This document shows, piece by piece, positions 1-8,724 of a stretch of DNA of 64,000 bases (positions are counted from its first letter, which is position 1; each line of letters opens with the position of its first letter). Source of the DNA: Anaerorhabdus sp036636695 (GTDB lineage Bacteria > Bacillota_I > Bacilli_A > Erysipelotrichales > Erysipelotrichaceae); assembly GCF_036636695.1 (NCBI RefSeq), contig NZ_JAVWNW010000002.1; one strand, written 5' to 3'. A program made the position numbers and the translations under genes. Under the pieces are notes generated by a model that saw nothing but the letters and a program-made list of their open reading frames with translations, was not told the origin of the DNA and searched no databases.

Positions 1-1
1 C

Positions 2-252
2 CGAATTGATAATCTAGTTTGGGAGATAAGAAATCAGTGCTATCATGCAGAGGTAGATAAAAATAGAAATGTTATTAGAATTTCAATTGATGATAATTTG
101 AAAAAACATTTTGATATAAACACGAAGGAATCTATGAGTGTTACTTTTGATTATAAAGTAGGAAATGAAACTGTTGAAAGTGGTGGTTGTAACACAATTT
201 CATGGAAATTAGAAATCCCTCAAAAAAATTGGGGGGGGGGGTCAATAATTAA
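2..252 (+). CDS. 3' end of unknown gene, frame broken at an 11-G tract
   Basis: The gene enters from the left edge, so its start is not visible. The readable part gives about 76 residues of mixed polar sequence ending near WKLEIPQKN, with no motif I recognise. A run of 11 G occupies 231-241. As written, the frame stays open through the downstream terminator to 385 and into the next gene, which is unlikely to be the natural end. One G fewer would stop translation at 248, and two fewer at 252, both just before the hairpin at 267-292. I therefore place the natural end at about 248-252. The tract is either a phase-variable repeat or a sequence error. Function unknown. Confidence 0.5.
231..241. 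repeat. Homopolymer tract of 11 G
   Basis: Eleven consecutive G in an otherwise very AT-rich sequence, located at the very end of a reading frame. Slipped-strand changes here would alter the C-terminus of the upstream protein. Tracts like this are classic contingency loci, but they are also common sites of sequencing error. Confidence 0.9.
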
Positions 253-266
253 TCTTCTCCATTTAA

Positions 267-292
267 AGATGACACAAGATGTCATCTTTTTT
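267..292 (+). terminator. Rho-independent terminator of the first gene
   Basis: A perfect 8-bp stem (AGATGACA / TGTCATCT) with a 5-base loop is followed by six T. It lies between the broken first gene and the radical SAM gene and supports the view that the first gene ends before it. Confidence 0.85.
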
Positions 293-320
293 ATGCTACA
301 ATGGCAAAGAGGTGAATTTT

Positions 321-1220
321 ATGAAAACAGTTCCTGCCAAAACAATTGTCACAAATTCAAAGAATTATTTTTGGTTTGGAACTAAATATAATATGAATAT
401 TTATCGTGGATGTTCACATGGTTGTATCTACTGTGACTCTAGAAGTGATTGTTATCATGTAGAAAATTTTGATGAAGTACGTGCTAAAGCGGATTCACTC
501 AGAATTATACGTGATGATTTAAGGAGAAAAAAGGTAAAAGGAGTTATTGGTACAGGTGCAATGAGCGATCCCTATAACCCATTCGAAAAAGAAGAACTAC
601 TTACGCGCCATGCACTAGAATTAATTAATGCGTACGGCTTTGGTGTAGCACTAGCAACAAAGAGTGATTTAGTAACACGTGACATTGATATCTTTAAAGA
701 AATCAAGCAACATAGCCCTGTTCTTGTTAAAATGACAATTACTACTGTAGATGATGAATTGTGCAAGATAATAGAACCAAATGTTTGTGTAAGCTCAAAG
801 CGATTCGCAGCATTAAAACAGTTAAGTGATGCTGGTATTGATACATGTATTTTGCTTATGCCAAACTTGCCTTGGATAACGGATAGCGATGAAAATATCA
901 TTGAATTAGTAAGAAGAGCACATGAATGTGGTGTTAAATATATTTATTCAGGATTTGGAGTTACTTTAAGAATGAATCAAAGAGACTACTATTATGAGAA
1001 GCTTGATAAATATTTCCCGGGTCTTAAAGAGAAATATCAAAGAAAATATAGAGATAATTATTCTTGTGCAATTCCTAACGTTAAAACTAAGTATAAAATG
1101 TTTGTGAATGAGTGTAATAAATATGGAATTATTACAGATATGAAGAAAATTATATATGACTATCAATTGCCTTATAAAAAATCACAATTATCAATATTTG
1201 ATGAATTTGAATCAATTTGA
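321..1220 (+). CDS. Radical SAM protein of the SPL/Rv2578c type
   Basis: A protein of 299 residues. The cysteines C31, C35 and C38 (CSHGCIYC) form the Cx3CxxC motif that binds the radical SAM [4Fe-4S] cluster. The order of elements (YRGCSHGCIYC, then GTGAMSDPYNPFE, then a TIM-barrel-like remainder) matches the family often named DNA repair photolyase or SPL-like (COG1533). Members are not proven spore photoproduct lyases and the substrate is unknown. The ATG at 321 is preceded by AGAGGTG at good spacing; an upstream ATG at 279 lies inside the terminator of the previous gene and is rejected. It appears to be a single-gene transcript. Confidence 0.8.
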   Translation: MKTVPAKTIVTNSKNYFWFGTKYNMNIYRGCSHGCIYCDSRSDCYHVENFDEVRAKADSLRIIRDDLRRKKVKGVIGTGAMSDPYNPFEKEELLTRHALELINAYGFGVALATKSDLVTRDIDIFKEIKQHSPVLVKMTITTVDDELCKIIEPNVCVSSKRFAALKQLSDAGIDTCILLMPNLPWITDSDENIIELVRRAHECGVKYIYSGFGVTLRMNQRDYYYEKLDKYFPGLKEKYQRKYRDNYSCAIPNVKTKYKMFVNECNKYGIITDMKKIIYDYQLPYKKSQLSIFDEFESI

Positions 1221-1295
1221 TAGATTGTGCTATAAAATTAGGCTATATGGAAGTTTATATTAGTCAAATAAAAGAAAAGAGAAGGAGAAGTTTGA

Positions 1296-1790
1296 ATGAG
1301 TAGTATATATGAAGAAGGACTAAAATTAATTGATGAGAAGTTTGGTAATGGAAAAGATAATCTTATCTCACTTGCAACTATTGCTTGTGAAACAAGTGTT
1401 GATGGTAAGCCTCGCCCAATTGTCCGCTGTGTAGATGCCTATTATGAAGATTGTACTTTCTATGTTGTAACATATGAGAAATCAAATAAAATGTTGCAAA
1501 TAAAGCAAAATGATGAGGTTTCGGTGGCACATTCTACAGAAATGTTTACAGCAATCGGCAAAGGAGAAAACCTTGGTTGGGTACTTGATCCTAAAAATGC
1601 GGAAATAAGAACAAAACTTCGTACAGCATTTGCTAGCTGGTATGATATGGCAAATAATGAAAATGATGAGAATTGTTGTATTTTAGCGATTCATCTTACA
1701 AAAGGGACTTTGAATATTAACCATTGGGAAAAGTTATATCACTTGGATTTTGTGAACAAATCAGATATGAAAGATGGTGGAATTTTCTAA
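1296..1790 (+). CDS. Pyridoxamine 5'-phosphate oxidase-like FMN-binding protein
   Basis: A protein of 164 residues with the features of the split-barrel FMN-binding fold. A strand reads GKPRPIVRCVDAYYEDCTFYVVTYEKSNK, here split as GKPRPIVRCVDA and then YVVTYEKSNK, followed by the VSVAHSTEMFTAIGKGE region that packs on flavin in this superfamily. Proteins of this size are usually small flavin oxidoreductases, heme-handling relatives or general stress proteins; the exact reaction cannot be told. No membrane segment or signal is present. GAAGGAG precedes the ATG. It stands alone upstream of secG with no terminator between them, although secG has its own good promoter. Confidence 0.7.
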   Translation: MSSIYEEGLKLIDEKFGNGKDNLISLATIACETSVDGKPRPIVRCVDAYYEDCTFYVVTYEKSNKMLQIKQNDEVSVAHSTEMFTAIGKGENLGWVLDPKNAEIRTKLRTAFASWYDMANNENDENCCILAIHLTKGTLNINHWEKLYHLDFVNKSDMKDGGIF

Positions 1791-1795
1791 TGTAT

Positions 1796-1823
1796 TTGCA
1801 AATCAATGGGCATGTGCTATAAT
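1796..1823 (+). promoter_or_regulatory. Predicted promoter of secG
   Basis: TTGCAA at 1796 and TATAAT at 1818, separated by 16 bp, with a TG one base before the -10 (extended -10). The predicted start of transcription falls about 30 bases before the secG start codon. Confidence 0.7.
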
Positions 1824-1860
1824 TATCTAGCATATGTCAAATGACTGGAAGGAGAATTTT

Positions 1861-2085
1861 ATGCTAGACATTTTATTAATGATCGTATCTGCTGCATTAA
1901 TTGTTCTTTCTTTATTACAAAGTGGAAAATCAGATGGTATTTCAGGTGCTTTTACAGGAAGCGGTGGATTGAATCTGTTCGCGAATACTAAAGAAAGAGG
2001 ATCTGAAAAAATTATTTCTAACATTACTCTTGGAGTAGGAATTTTATTCTTTATTCTTGTAATTGTTATGAGAATCTACAAATAA
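1861..2085 (+). CDS. secG: Protein translocase subunit SecG
   Basis: A 74-residue protein with two hydrophobic helices separated by the conserved Gly/Ser-rich cytosolic loop (LLQSGKSDGISGAFTGSG). SecG is the small auxiliary subunit of the SecYEG protein-conducting channel in the plasma membrane. Length and layout are typical. The ATG at 1861 is chosen because AAGGAG sits 6 bases before it; an upstream ATG at 1834 would include that site within the coding region. The order secG, rnr, smpB is a widely conserved arrangement in Bacillota, which strengthens all three calls. Confidence 0.95.
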   Translation: MLDILLMIVSAALIVLSLLQSGKSDGISGAFTGSGGLNLFANTKERGSEKIISNITLGVGILFFILVIVMRIYK

Positions 2086-2109
2086 TTCAAATTAGATTAT
2101 TCAAGCAGT

Positions 2110-2138
2110 AGACGATGGTTATTTGACCATCGTTTTCT
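2110..2138 (+). terminator. Terminator or attenuator between secG and rnr
   Basis: Stem ACGATGGT / ACCATCGT with a 6-base loop, followed by TTTTC. The T-run is short, so partial read-through into rnr is plausible. Confidence 0.7.
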
Positions 2139-2204
2139 TATGCAAATGATAATACTATCTAGGAATTATCAAAAAATATATAATAAAAGAAAGAAGGTGA
2201 GCAA

Positions 2205-4328
2205 ATGGAAGAACTTAAGAGAACCATATTAGATAAAATTGTTGCAGGTAAACAAGGGGAATATGACTTGGAAAAACTTGCAAAACTTTTAAATATGACG
2301 TCTACATCAGAATTTGTGCTATTAAATAAAGTCTTGAATCAATTAGAAGATGAATATGAAATTGTTAGAAATCCAAAGAATTTCTTCTTAACAGCCGCTC
2401 AAGCAGGAATTTATAGAGGCGGTATTTCAATTAACAAGAAGGGATTTGGATTTTTAGATTTAGATGATGAGAATAGTATTTATATAAGTCCAGATGATTT
2501 AATGGGTGCAATGAATAAAGATGAAGTTATTGTTAAACTCATTAATTTAAATAGCAATGAAGGACAAGTTGTAAAAATTTTAAAACGAAACACGGATTAT
2601 TGTATCGGAACTTTTGAAATTTCAAGAAGTGGTATTCATGTAAAGCTCGATGATGAAAGATTAAAAGGAAGGGTTGTAGTCAAGAACCAAGCGCAGTTTA
2701 AAATTGTAAATGGAACTAAAGCTCAATTTAAAATTATTAAAATATGGAAAACGATAACAGTTGAAATTGTAAAATTGCTTGGACATAAAGATGATCCAGG
2801 AGTAGATATTTTATCAATATTACTTGAACATGATATTAAATCAGAATTTCCAAAAGAAGTTCTCCAGCAAGCCGAGAGTATTTCGCAAGATGTTTTACCT
2901 GAACAAAAAATAGGTAGAAGAGATTGTACAAATCAATTAGTAGTAACGATTGATGGTGATGATTCGAAGGATTTTGATGATGCAATTAGTATTCAACGAA
3001 AAGGAAATAACTATCAATTAGCTGTTCATATTGCAGATGTATCTTATTATGTAACGGAGAATTCTCCATTAGATATTGAGGCTTTGGAAAGAGGAACATC
3101 AACATATGTTGCGGATAGAGTTGTTCCGATGTTACCTCACATTTTATCGAATGGTATTTGTTCATTAAATCCAAAAGTAGAACGCTTAACATTAACCTGT
3201 GATATGGAAATTGATCAACACGGTGAAGTTAATTCCTATGAAATATATCCTTCTTTTATTCGCTCAACAGAAAGAATGACATATAGTAATGTAAATAAAA
3301 TACTGGATGGAGATAATACACTGATAAAGAAATATCAACATCTAGGTGATATGTTTGAAATGATGAACGACTGTGCTGCACGTATTCGTGTAAGACGTGA
3401 AAAAAATGGTGCAGTGGATTTTGAAAAAGATGAAGCAAAAGTTGTGGTGGATAAGTATGGCAAAGTAGTTGATATTAAAATCAGAGAGCGTGGAATATCT
3501 GAACGTATAATTGAAGACTTCATGATCTGTGCAAATGAAACTGTTGCAAAGCATATGAAATGGTTAGAAATACCGTCACTATATCGTATACATGAAAAAC
3601 CAACGGCTAAGAAATTACGTGAATTCGCAAAAATATCATTAATTCTTGGTCATAAATTTAAAGGGAATATGGAAGATATCCATCCGTTAGAAATACAAAA
3701 ATGTTTAGAAGAATTCAAAGATACTCCAGAATATCCAGTAGTATCAACATTGATGTTACGTGCAATGCAAAAAGCACGCTATGACAGTAAATGTCTAGGG
3801 CATTTTGGATTAGGTTTAGAAGAGTATTTACATTTTACTTCACCTATACGTAGATATCCTGATTTAGTTGTTCATCGTATGTTAAGAAAATATATATTTG
3901 ATCAATGTGTAGATGTTAATCAAATAAAAAATGATGAAATAAAGATGGAAAAATTTGGAATTGAGACATCGGATAGAGAACGAGCATCTACTGAAGCAGA
4001 ACGTGATGTTGAAGATATGAAAAAAGCTGAATTTATGGAGAATAAAATTGGTTTATCATTCGATGGTGTAATCAGTTCAATTACAAAATTTGGATTCTAT
4101 GTGGAGTTACCTAATACAGTCGAGGGATTAGTTCATGTTCAAACCTTAAGTGATGATTATTATCATTATGATGAATCTACACTGCAACTCATAGGAGAAC
4201 GTACAGGAACTATCTATAGATTAGGACAAGAAGTACGTGTTAAATTGATTGATGCAAATAAAGAAAAGCATACAATTGATTTTGCGATATTTAAAGAAAA
4301 GAAAAAGAAGAAACAAGCTTGGATTTAA
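2205..4328 (+). CDS. rnr: Ribonuclease R (3'-5' exoribonuclease)
   Basis: A 707-residue protein with the usual RNase R order: an N-terminal winged helix (about 1-65), cold-shock OB folds (about 70-215), the RNB catalytic domain (about 240-570) and a C-terminal S1 domain (about 620-700) followed by a lysine-rich tail. The RNB metal-binding aspartates lie in DGDDSKDFDDAIS near residue 250-262, and HFTSPIRRYPDLVVHR is the conserved RNB end motif. The enzyme degrades structured RNA and works with SmpB/tmRNA in clearing non-stop messages, which fits its position 28 bases upstream of smpB. The start follows GAAGGTGAG. Confidence 0.97.
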   Translation: MEELKRTILDKIVAGKQGEYDLEKLAKLLNMTSTSEFVLLNKVLNQLEDEYEIVRNPKNFFLTAAQAGIYRGGISINKKGFGFLDLDDENSIYISPDDLMGAMNKDEVIVKLINLNSNEGQVVKILKRNTDYCIGTFEISRSGIHVKLDDERLKGRVVVKNQAQFKIVNGTKAQFKIIKIWKTITVEIVKLLGHKDDPGVDILSILLEHDIKSEFPKEVLQQAESISQDVLPEQKIGRRDCTNQLVVTIDGDDSKDFDDAISIQRKGNNYQLAVHIADVSYYVTENSPLDIEALERGTSTYVADRVVPMLPHILSNGICSLNPKVERLTLTCDMEIDQHGEVNSYEIYPSFIRSTERMTYSNVNKILDGDNTLIKKYQHLGDMFEMMNDCAARIRVRREKNGAVDFEKDEAKVVVDKYGKVVDIKIRERGISERIIEDFMICANETVAKHMKWLEIPSLYRIHEKPTAKKLREFAKISLILGHKFKGNMEDIHPLEIQKCLEEFKDTPEYPVVSTLMLRAMQKARYDSKCLGHFGLGLEEYLHFTSPIRRYPDLVVHRMLRKYIFDQCVDVNQIKNDEIKMEKFGIETSDRERASTEAERDVEDMKKAEFMENKIGLSFDGVISSITKFGFYVELPNTVEGLVHVQTLSDDYYHYDESTLQLIGERTGTIYRLGQEVRVKLIDANKEKHTIDFAIFKEKKKKKQAWI

Positions 4329-4356
4329 TGTATAATAAAACAAGGTGGTGATTTTT

Positions 4357-4806
4357 GTGAGTGAAAAAATTGTATCGCTAAATCGTAGTGCAAGTCATGA
4401 GTACTTTTTAGAGGATCGCTATGAGGCTGGTTTAGTATTGACTGGAACAGAAATAAAATCGATACGCCAAGGTAAAGTGCAATTTAAAGATGCGTATATT
4501 TCCTTCAATGAAGGAGAAGCATTTATAAAAGAAATGCACATAGCTCAATATGATCATGGAACTCATTTCAATCATGATGAAACACGTGAGAGAAAGTTAC
4601 TTCTCCATCGTGATGAAATAAGGAAACTGAATAATAAAGTCAAACTAAAAGGATATACAGTGGTTCCTACAAAAATGTATCTTAAAAATGGTAGAGCCAA
4701 AGTAGAGATTGCCCTTGCAAAAGGTAAGGCGTTATATGATAAGCGTCAAGATGATAAGATTAAGACGGCAAAACGTGAAATGGAAAAAGCATTAAAACTT
4801 AGATAG
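4357..4806 (+). CDS. smpB: SsrA-binding protein SmpB
   Basis: A protein of about 149 residues with the full SmpB core (SASHEYFLEDRYEAGLVL, then TEIKSIRQGKVQFKDAYI) and the basic C-terminal tail (DKRQDDKIKTAKREMEKA). It binds tmRNA and delivers it to stalled ribosomes. I place the start at GTG 4357 because AAGGTGG lies 8 bases upstream; earlier in-frame GTG codons at 4345 and 4348 fall within that ribosome binding site. It is probably co-transcribed with rnr. No tmRNA gene is visible in the window. Confidence 0.96.
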   Translation: MSEKIVSLNRSASHEYFLEDRYEAGLVLTGTEIKSIRQGKVQFKDAYISFNEGEAFIKEMHIAQYDHGTHFNHDETRERKLLLHRDEIRKLNNKVKLKGYTVVPTKMYLKNGRAKVEIALAKGKALYDKRQDDKIKTAKREMEKALKLR

Positions 4807-4807
4807 T

Positions 4808-4846
4808 AAAAAGTCGTGAAATTGATAATCACGACTTTTTTATTAT
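4808..4846 (+). terminator. Terminator of rnr-smpB
   Basis: A 12-bp stem (AAAAAGTCGTGA / TCACGACTTTTT) with a 9-base loop and a T-run. Its reverse complement also ends in a T-rich tract, so it probably serves the convergent PTS operon as well. Confidence 0.9.
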
Positions 4847-5163
4847 TTTAATTTTAAATAATGAATTTCTTTATATAAATGCATTATTTGTTCAGTAAGC
4901 ATTTTCATCATTTCTGCATTCATTAGTTGGTCTTCTGCGTGAACTAGCAAAAGATTCATTTCAATAGGTTCACCATTAGCCATTTTTTTAATTAATTCTG
5001 CATGGCTTTTATGCGCAACTAGAGAAGCTTCTTCACCAGCAATTTTTGCTTTTTCGGCTGTTTCAAAATCACCGTTTTTACAGCATTCAATTGCTTCATA
5101 AAAGTTAGCAGTCGCCTCACCTATATTAGATATTATAGTAAAACAAACATCTTCATGCATCAT
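4843..5163 (-). CDS. PTS lactose/cellobiose-family IIA component
   Basis: About 106 residues, the usual length for this family. H75 in LLLVHAEDQLM aligns with the phosphorylated histidine of lactose IIA (HGQDHLM in staphylococcal LacF), and the following Asp that binds the trimer metal ion is kept; the second His of the family motif is Gln here. The start is inside the end of the IIC gene (ATG at 5163 or 5160), which indicates translational coupling; longer frames reaching 5244 lie wholly within the IIC gene and have no ribosome site. It accepts phosphate from HPr and passes it to the IIB encoded at 9296-9616. Confidence 0.85.
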   Translation of the reverse strand: MMHEDVCFTIISNIGEATANFYEAIECCKNGDFETAEKAKIAGEEASLVAHKSHAELIKKMANGEPIEMNLLLVHAEDQLMNAEMMKMLTEQIMHLYKEIHYLKLK

Positions 5164-6445
5164 GATTTTCAACATTCTCCATTTCGTCCTGCAAACATTT
5201 TTTATCCCAAATTCTAAAGAATGGATAGTAAATACAAGCTGCAAGGAGTAAAATTACAATCTGCAATGCACCAACCTTCCAGTCATTGGTTAAAAGGAAT
5301 CCACCAATAGGTGCAGGAGTAGTCCATGGAACAGCAACTCCGGTAGGTCTTGCGATGATATTGAAATACATTAATCCATAACTTAAAGCTATTGAAACCA
5401 TTGGTGTTATAAAAAATGGTATAGCCATAATAGGATTCATAACAATAGGTAAGCCATAAATGATTGGCTCATTGATATTAAAGATACTTGGAACAATAGC
5501 TACTTTGCCAAGTTCTTTTAATTGTTTTGACTTTGATTTGAAAAGTAACATTATACATAAAGGTAATGTAATTCCTGAACCACCAAGGAACACAAAGTGA
5601 TCAAGGTATTCAGTGGTAGCGATATAAGGCAAAGTAAGGTTTGCTTGATAGGCTGCTAGATTTGCATACTTTGCAGCTTCCCATATCGGAGTCATGACAG
5701 ATTGAACAATTAATGTTCCATGAATACCAAATATCCAAAAGAAAGTATTAAAGAAGCCGGCTGTTATTTCAGTTCCAATTAATGAAGTACCAACTCCAAG
5801 TAATGGAATTTGTAATACACTAACGATGAATTCATTTGCACTAACATAAGGTGTTAATGTAAATACGTAACGAATGATAACGAATAGTGGAATGATTATT
5901 GCGGCAGGAATTAAAGCAGAGAAAGATCTAGAAATGGAAGTAGGAACTGCATCAGGTAATTTAATTGTTACTTTCTTCTTGATTAATGTAATATAAATTT
6001 TTGATACTAATAAAGCGGTAAGTAAACCAACGAATAAACCTTGAGCACCAAAATCGTTAGCACTAAAACCACCATCAGTTAATTGAATCAATAGAATAAA
6101 GTATGCAGATATTGCAAGTGCACCTGCTGGTAATGGTTCAACATCATTATATTTTGCATATGAATATGATGTACCAAAGATTGCAAATAATGCTGTTAAT
6201 CCCATTGTAGCTGGATATACCACATCCCAGTTCCACCAATTCCAATTAGGCCCAAAAATATTAATCATTAATTCTTGAAATGCAGGAAGTGGGAAATCAG
6301 ATATAACGATTGCAAAACCGCCAACAATCATTAATGGCATTGAAAGTACTAATCCATCACGCATTGCAAGTAATACATTGTTTTTTGAAATCCATTCAAC
6401 AAAGATCATTGTTTTTTCTTCGATGACACCCATAAATTTTTTCAT
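5153..6445 (-). CDS. PTS lactose/cellobiose-family IIC permease
   Basis: A 430-residue membrane protein with about ten hydrophobic segments and the family hallmark NINEPIIYGLPIVMNP near residue 325-340. This is the sugar-translocating channel of a Lac-family (CelB-like) PTS, moving a disaccharide across the membrane while it is phosphorylated by IIB. AAGGGGTG before the ATG overlaps the stop codon of the upstream GH4 gene, so the genes are translationally coupled. The actual sugar is not evident from sequence; the linked GH4 enzyme has an alpha-glucosidase-type signature, which is unusual for a Lac-family transporter. Confidence 0.9.
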   Translation of the reverse strand: MKKFMGVIEEKTMIFVEWISKNNVLLAMRDGLVLSMPLMIVGGFAIVISDFPLPAFQELMINIFGPNWNWWNWDVVYPATMGLTALFAIFGTSYSYAKYNDVEPLPAGALAISAYFILLIQLTDGGFSANDFGAQGLFVGLLTALLVSKIYITLIKKKVTIKLPDAVPTSISRSFSALIPAAIIIPLFVIIRYVFTLTPYVSANEFIVSVLQIPLLGVGTSLIGTEITAGFFNTFFWIFGIHGTLIVQSVMTPIWEAAKYANLAAYQANLTLPYIATTEYLDHFVFLGGSGITLPLCIMLLFKSKSKQLKELGKVAIVPSIFNINEPIIYGLPIVMNPIMAIPFFITPMVSIALSYGLMYFNIIARPTGVAVPWTTPAPIGGFLLTNDWKVGALQIVILLLAACIYYPFFRIWDKKCLQDEMENVENHDA

Positions 6446-6449
6446 AAAA

Positions 6450-7850
6450 TCACCCCTTTAATTTTGGCCAAAATTTACCATTTGCTTTTTCGAATTCTGC
6501 AATAATTTTTTTTGCGCGTTCAGTATCATTAACTAAACGATTGATTGTAAATGCTTGTAGCATTTTTTGTTTGTCATTTTCTAAGACAGCGTCTACTAAT
6601 AAACTTTCTGAGGCAAATTGATTTTCAAGAAGTCCTTTTTCGAATGTCGAAACTGGTCCTATATGTAATGGTTCAATAAATTGACTACCAACCCGACAAG
6701 GAACTTCCAACATCATTTCAGAAGATAGATTAGGAATAATACCATTATTTTGAATCATAAGTAGGCAAATATCATTTCCATTTTCTATAATTGATATTAC
6801 TAATTCTATTAAGTAAGTCGCATGAACATCATTATATGCAATAGTTGATGAACATCCAGTTTCTTCTAATAATCCAGCATTTACTTTATCTGTTATATCG
6901 TATTGTGTGCCTTTCATTTTTCCTAGTGCCTTTATTGCATTACAATACATAATTACATTTTTTTCACGACCCTCTATAATTTCATCATAACGAGTAGTTT
7001 TGATATCATAGTGAGAATATCTGCGATCAGGATATAAATAATACAAATTATATGTATTAGGTAGTGAATATGGATAATCTTGAATCATATCTAAATGATC
7101 TTCAAACGTTTTACCCCAATGTGTAGTTACATCATACATATTATCAATTAATTTGTGTACTCTTTCTTTTTCGGTTACACAAATTTTTAGTATTTCAGGT
7201 AATAAATCTTCACCAGTTTTTTTATCTATGATTTTTGTAAACCATCCATAATGATTGAGTCCAAAATAACGTGGTTCAATTTCGGATCTTTTCTTGTTCA
7301 CAAGAGGGAGGTAAGTGTCTAGTACTTGAGTTGGCATATCACAAATATTTATAATACGCTTATCATTTGGAAAAACACGTTTTGTCATTTCTGCGACAAT
7401 GGCTGCAGGATTAGAGTAATTAATAATCCATGAGTTTGGTGAATAAGTTCTTATCGAATTAATTAAATTTTTCATTTCTATAACACTTCTTACACCATAT
7501 GAAAGTCCCCCAGGGCCACAGGTTTCTTGCCCAATACAATCATAGGTATATGGAATCTTTTCATCGGAATTTCTTAAATCCATTCCGCCTGCACGTATTT
7601 GCACAAAAGCAAAGTCCATATCTTCGAAAGCTTCTTTTGGATCAAGTGTACTAAAAAATTCTACACCCTCACAATATTCATTAAATAAAATCTCTGCATA
7701 ATCATTTACCGTTTTTTGACGTTGGTAGTCAATGTCAAATAAAACTACTTTGCGAATTGGAAATTTTTTTTGTGCAACACACAGAAGTTCAAGCATGTCC
7801 GGTGTATAAGTACTTCCTCCGCCACAAATCGTCACTGAATACTTTTTCAT
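6450..7850 (-). CDS. GH4 6-phospho-alpha-glucosidase-type glycosidase
   Basis: A 466-residue NAD- and metal-dependent glycoside hydrolase family 4 enzyme. Visible elements are the N-terminal dinucleotide motif (ICGGGSTYTP), GQETCGPGG near residue 108, and the metal ligands C170 (in CDMP) and H200 (in LNHYGW). The CDMP signature is that of 6-phospho-alpha-glucosidases such as GlvA and MalH, whereas 6-phospho-beta-glucosidases usually have CN(V/I)P. It should hydrolyse the 6-phosphorylated disaccharide delivered by the PTS through oxidation at C3 of the sugar. The start at 7850 (MKKYSVT) follows AGGAGG; a longer frame upstream runs into the divergent regulator and is not used. Confidence 0.88.
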   Translation of the reverse strand: MKKYSVTICGGGSTYTPDMLELLCVAQKKFPIRKVVLFDIDYQRQKTVNDYAEILFNEYCEGVEFFSTLDPKEAFEDMDFAFVQIRAGGMDLRNSDEKIPYTYDCIGQETCGPGGLSYGVRSVIEMKNLINSIRTYSPNSWIINYSNPAAIVAEMTKRVFPNDKRIINICDMPTQVLDTYLPLVNKKRSEIEPRYFGLNHYGWFTKIIDKKTGEDLLPEILKICVTEKERVHKLIDNMYDVTTHWGKTFEDHLDMIQDYPYSLPNTYNLYYLYPDRRYSHYDIKTTRYDEIIEGREKNVIMYCNAIKALGKMKGTQYDITDKVNAGLLEETGCSSTIAYNDVHATYLIELVISIIENGNDICLLMIQNNGIIPNLSSEMMLEVPCRVGSQFIEPLHIGPVSTFEKGLLENQFASESLLVDAVLENDKQKMLQAFTINRLVNDTERAKKIIAEFEKANGKFWPKLKG

Positions 7851-7883
7851 AAAGTATATCCTCCTTATTTTATAATTGTTTTT

Positions 7884-7901
7884 TTCATGATAGAATATGA
7901 A
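7884..7901. promoter_or_regulatory. Possible RpiR operator between divergent genes
   Basis: An inverted repeat TTCAT-N8-ATGAA lies in the 46-bp gap between the GH4 gene and the divergent regulator. Its position suits control of both directions. The arms are short, so this is a weak call. Confidence 0.3.
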
Positions 7902-8637
7902 TATGGTAAAAGTTAACTTTAAAAACATGACTCTATTAAATGCAGCAGAACTTGCTATTCTAGATAAGATAGAAGTAGCTATATTTAATAATGAAAGTGA
8001 TGTCACAATAAGAACTATGGCAAAATCCTGTTATTCTTCTACAACAACTATATATAGAATAGTTAAGAAGCTAGGTTTTTCAGGATATAGTGAAATGATT
8101 TATGCAATAAAAGAATCATTTAAAAGTAAAAATAATAATTTTTCATTTACTTCAAATCACTTCGATAATCTTTTCGTTAATTCTTCGATGAGTGAGATTG
8201 ATTATTTTGTACAACTTTTAGATGAATGCAAAGGAGGCAGAATTGCACTTGTTGGTTTGGATTATTCTGGACTAATTTGCGATTACATAAACCGTCGATT
8301 ATCTTTGTTTGGTTTTAGCGGCTATTTAGGTAATCCAATGGATATTGCTTCTAAGACAAAGAGTCAACAAGATGTATCTCTATTAATTGTAGTTTCTAAA
8401 AGTGGTGAGACTGCTGAAATTGTGAGAATCGTTGATGAATCACGGAAATATGCTATCAAGGTTGTATCAATTTTAGGTACACCAAGTTCAACTCTCAGTC
8501 ATAAAAGTACTTTATCATTTGTTGTAAAATCTAATTTCACCCCTCTTTCAAGTTCTGAAGCTGATTACTTTTATGGGAAAACAATTTTAGCATTTGAATC
8601 TCTTCTCGATTATTATTTAAATAGAAAAGACCAGTAG
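7897..8637 (+). CDS. RpiR-family transcriptional regulator (HTH plus SIS)
   Basis: About 246 residues: an N-terminal HTH_6 domain (residues about 10-85, with DVTIRTMAKSCYSSTTTIYR) and a C-terminal SIS sugar-phosphate-binding domain (about 95-240, with LIVVSKSGETAEIV). RpiR regulators sense phosphorylated sugars and commonly control the adjacent PTS and hydrolase. It is divergent from the GH4-IIC-IIA operon with only 46 bp between. The start is uncertain: ATG codons at 7897, 7903 and 7927 all lack a ribosome binding site, and a TAGAAT at 7891 raises the possibility of a leaderless message starting near 7903. Confidence 0.85.
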   Translation: MNMVKVNFKNMTLLNAAELAILDKIEVAIFNNESDVTIRTMAKSCYSSTTTIYRIVKKLGFSGYSEMIYAIKESFKSKNNNFSFTSNHFDNLFVNSSMSEIDYFVQLLDECKGGRIALVGLDYSGLICDYINRRLSLFGFSGYLGNPMDIASKTKSQQDVSLLIVVSKSGETAEIVRIVDESRKYAIKVVSILGTPSSTLSHKSTLSFVVKSNFTPLSSSEADYFYGKTILAFESLLDYYLNRKDQ

Positions 8638-8672
8638 TTCACATTCATTTAAGAACTAATGGTCTTTTTTGT
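8625..8672. terminator. Bidirectional terminator between rpiR-type gene and RDD gene
   Basis: Arms AAAAGACCAGTAGTTC and GAACTAATGGTCTTTT pair with one mismatched position around an 11-base loop. T-runs follow on both strands, and the stem overlaps the stop codon of the regulator. Confidence 0.75.
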
Positions 8673-8724
8673 AAATCGATTTTGAGTGTTTAGAAACATG
8701 TTATATTTTAAAAAAACATGTTCA

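Noticed and set aside
7851..8006. N-terminal extension of the GH4 enzyme to 8006
   Set aside because: It overlaps the divergent RpiR gene. The family N-terminus starts at MKKYSVTICGGG with a strong ribosome site.
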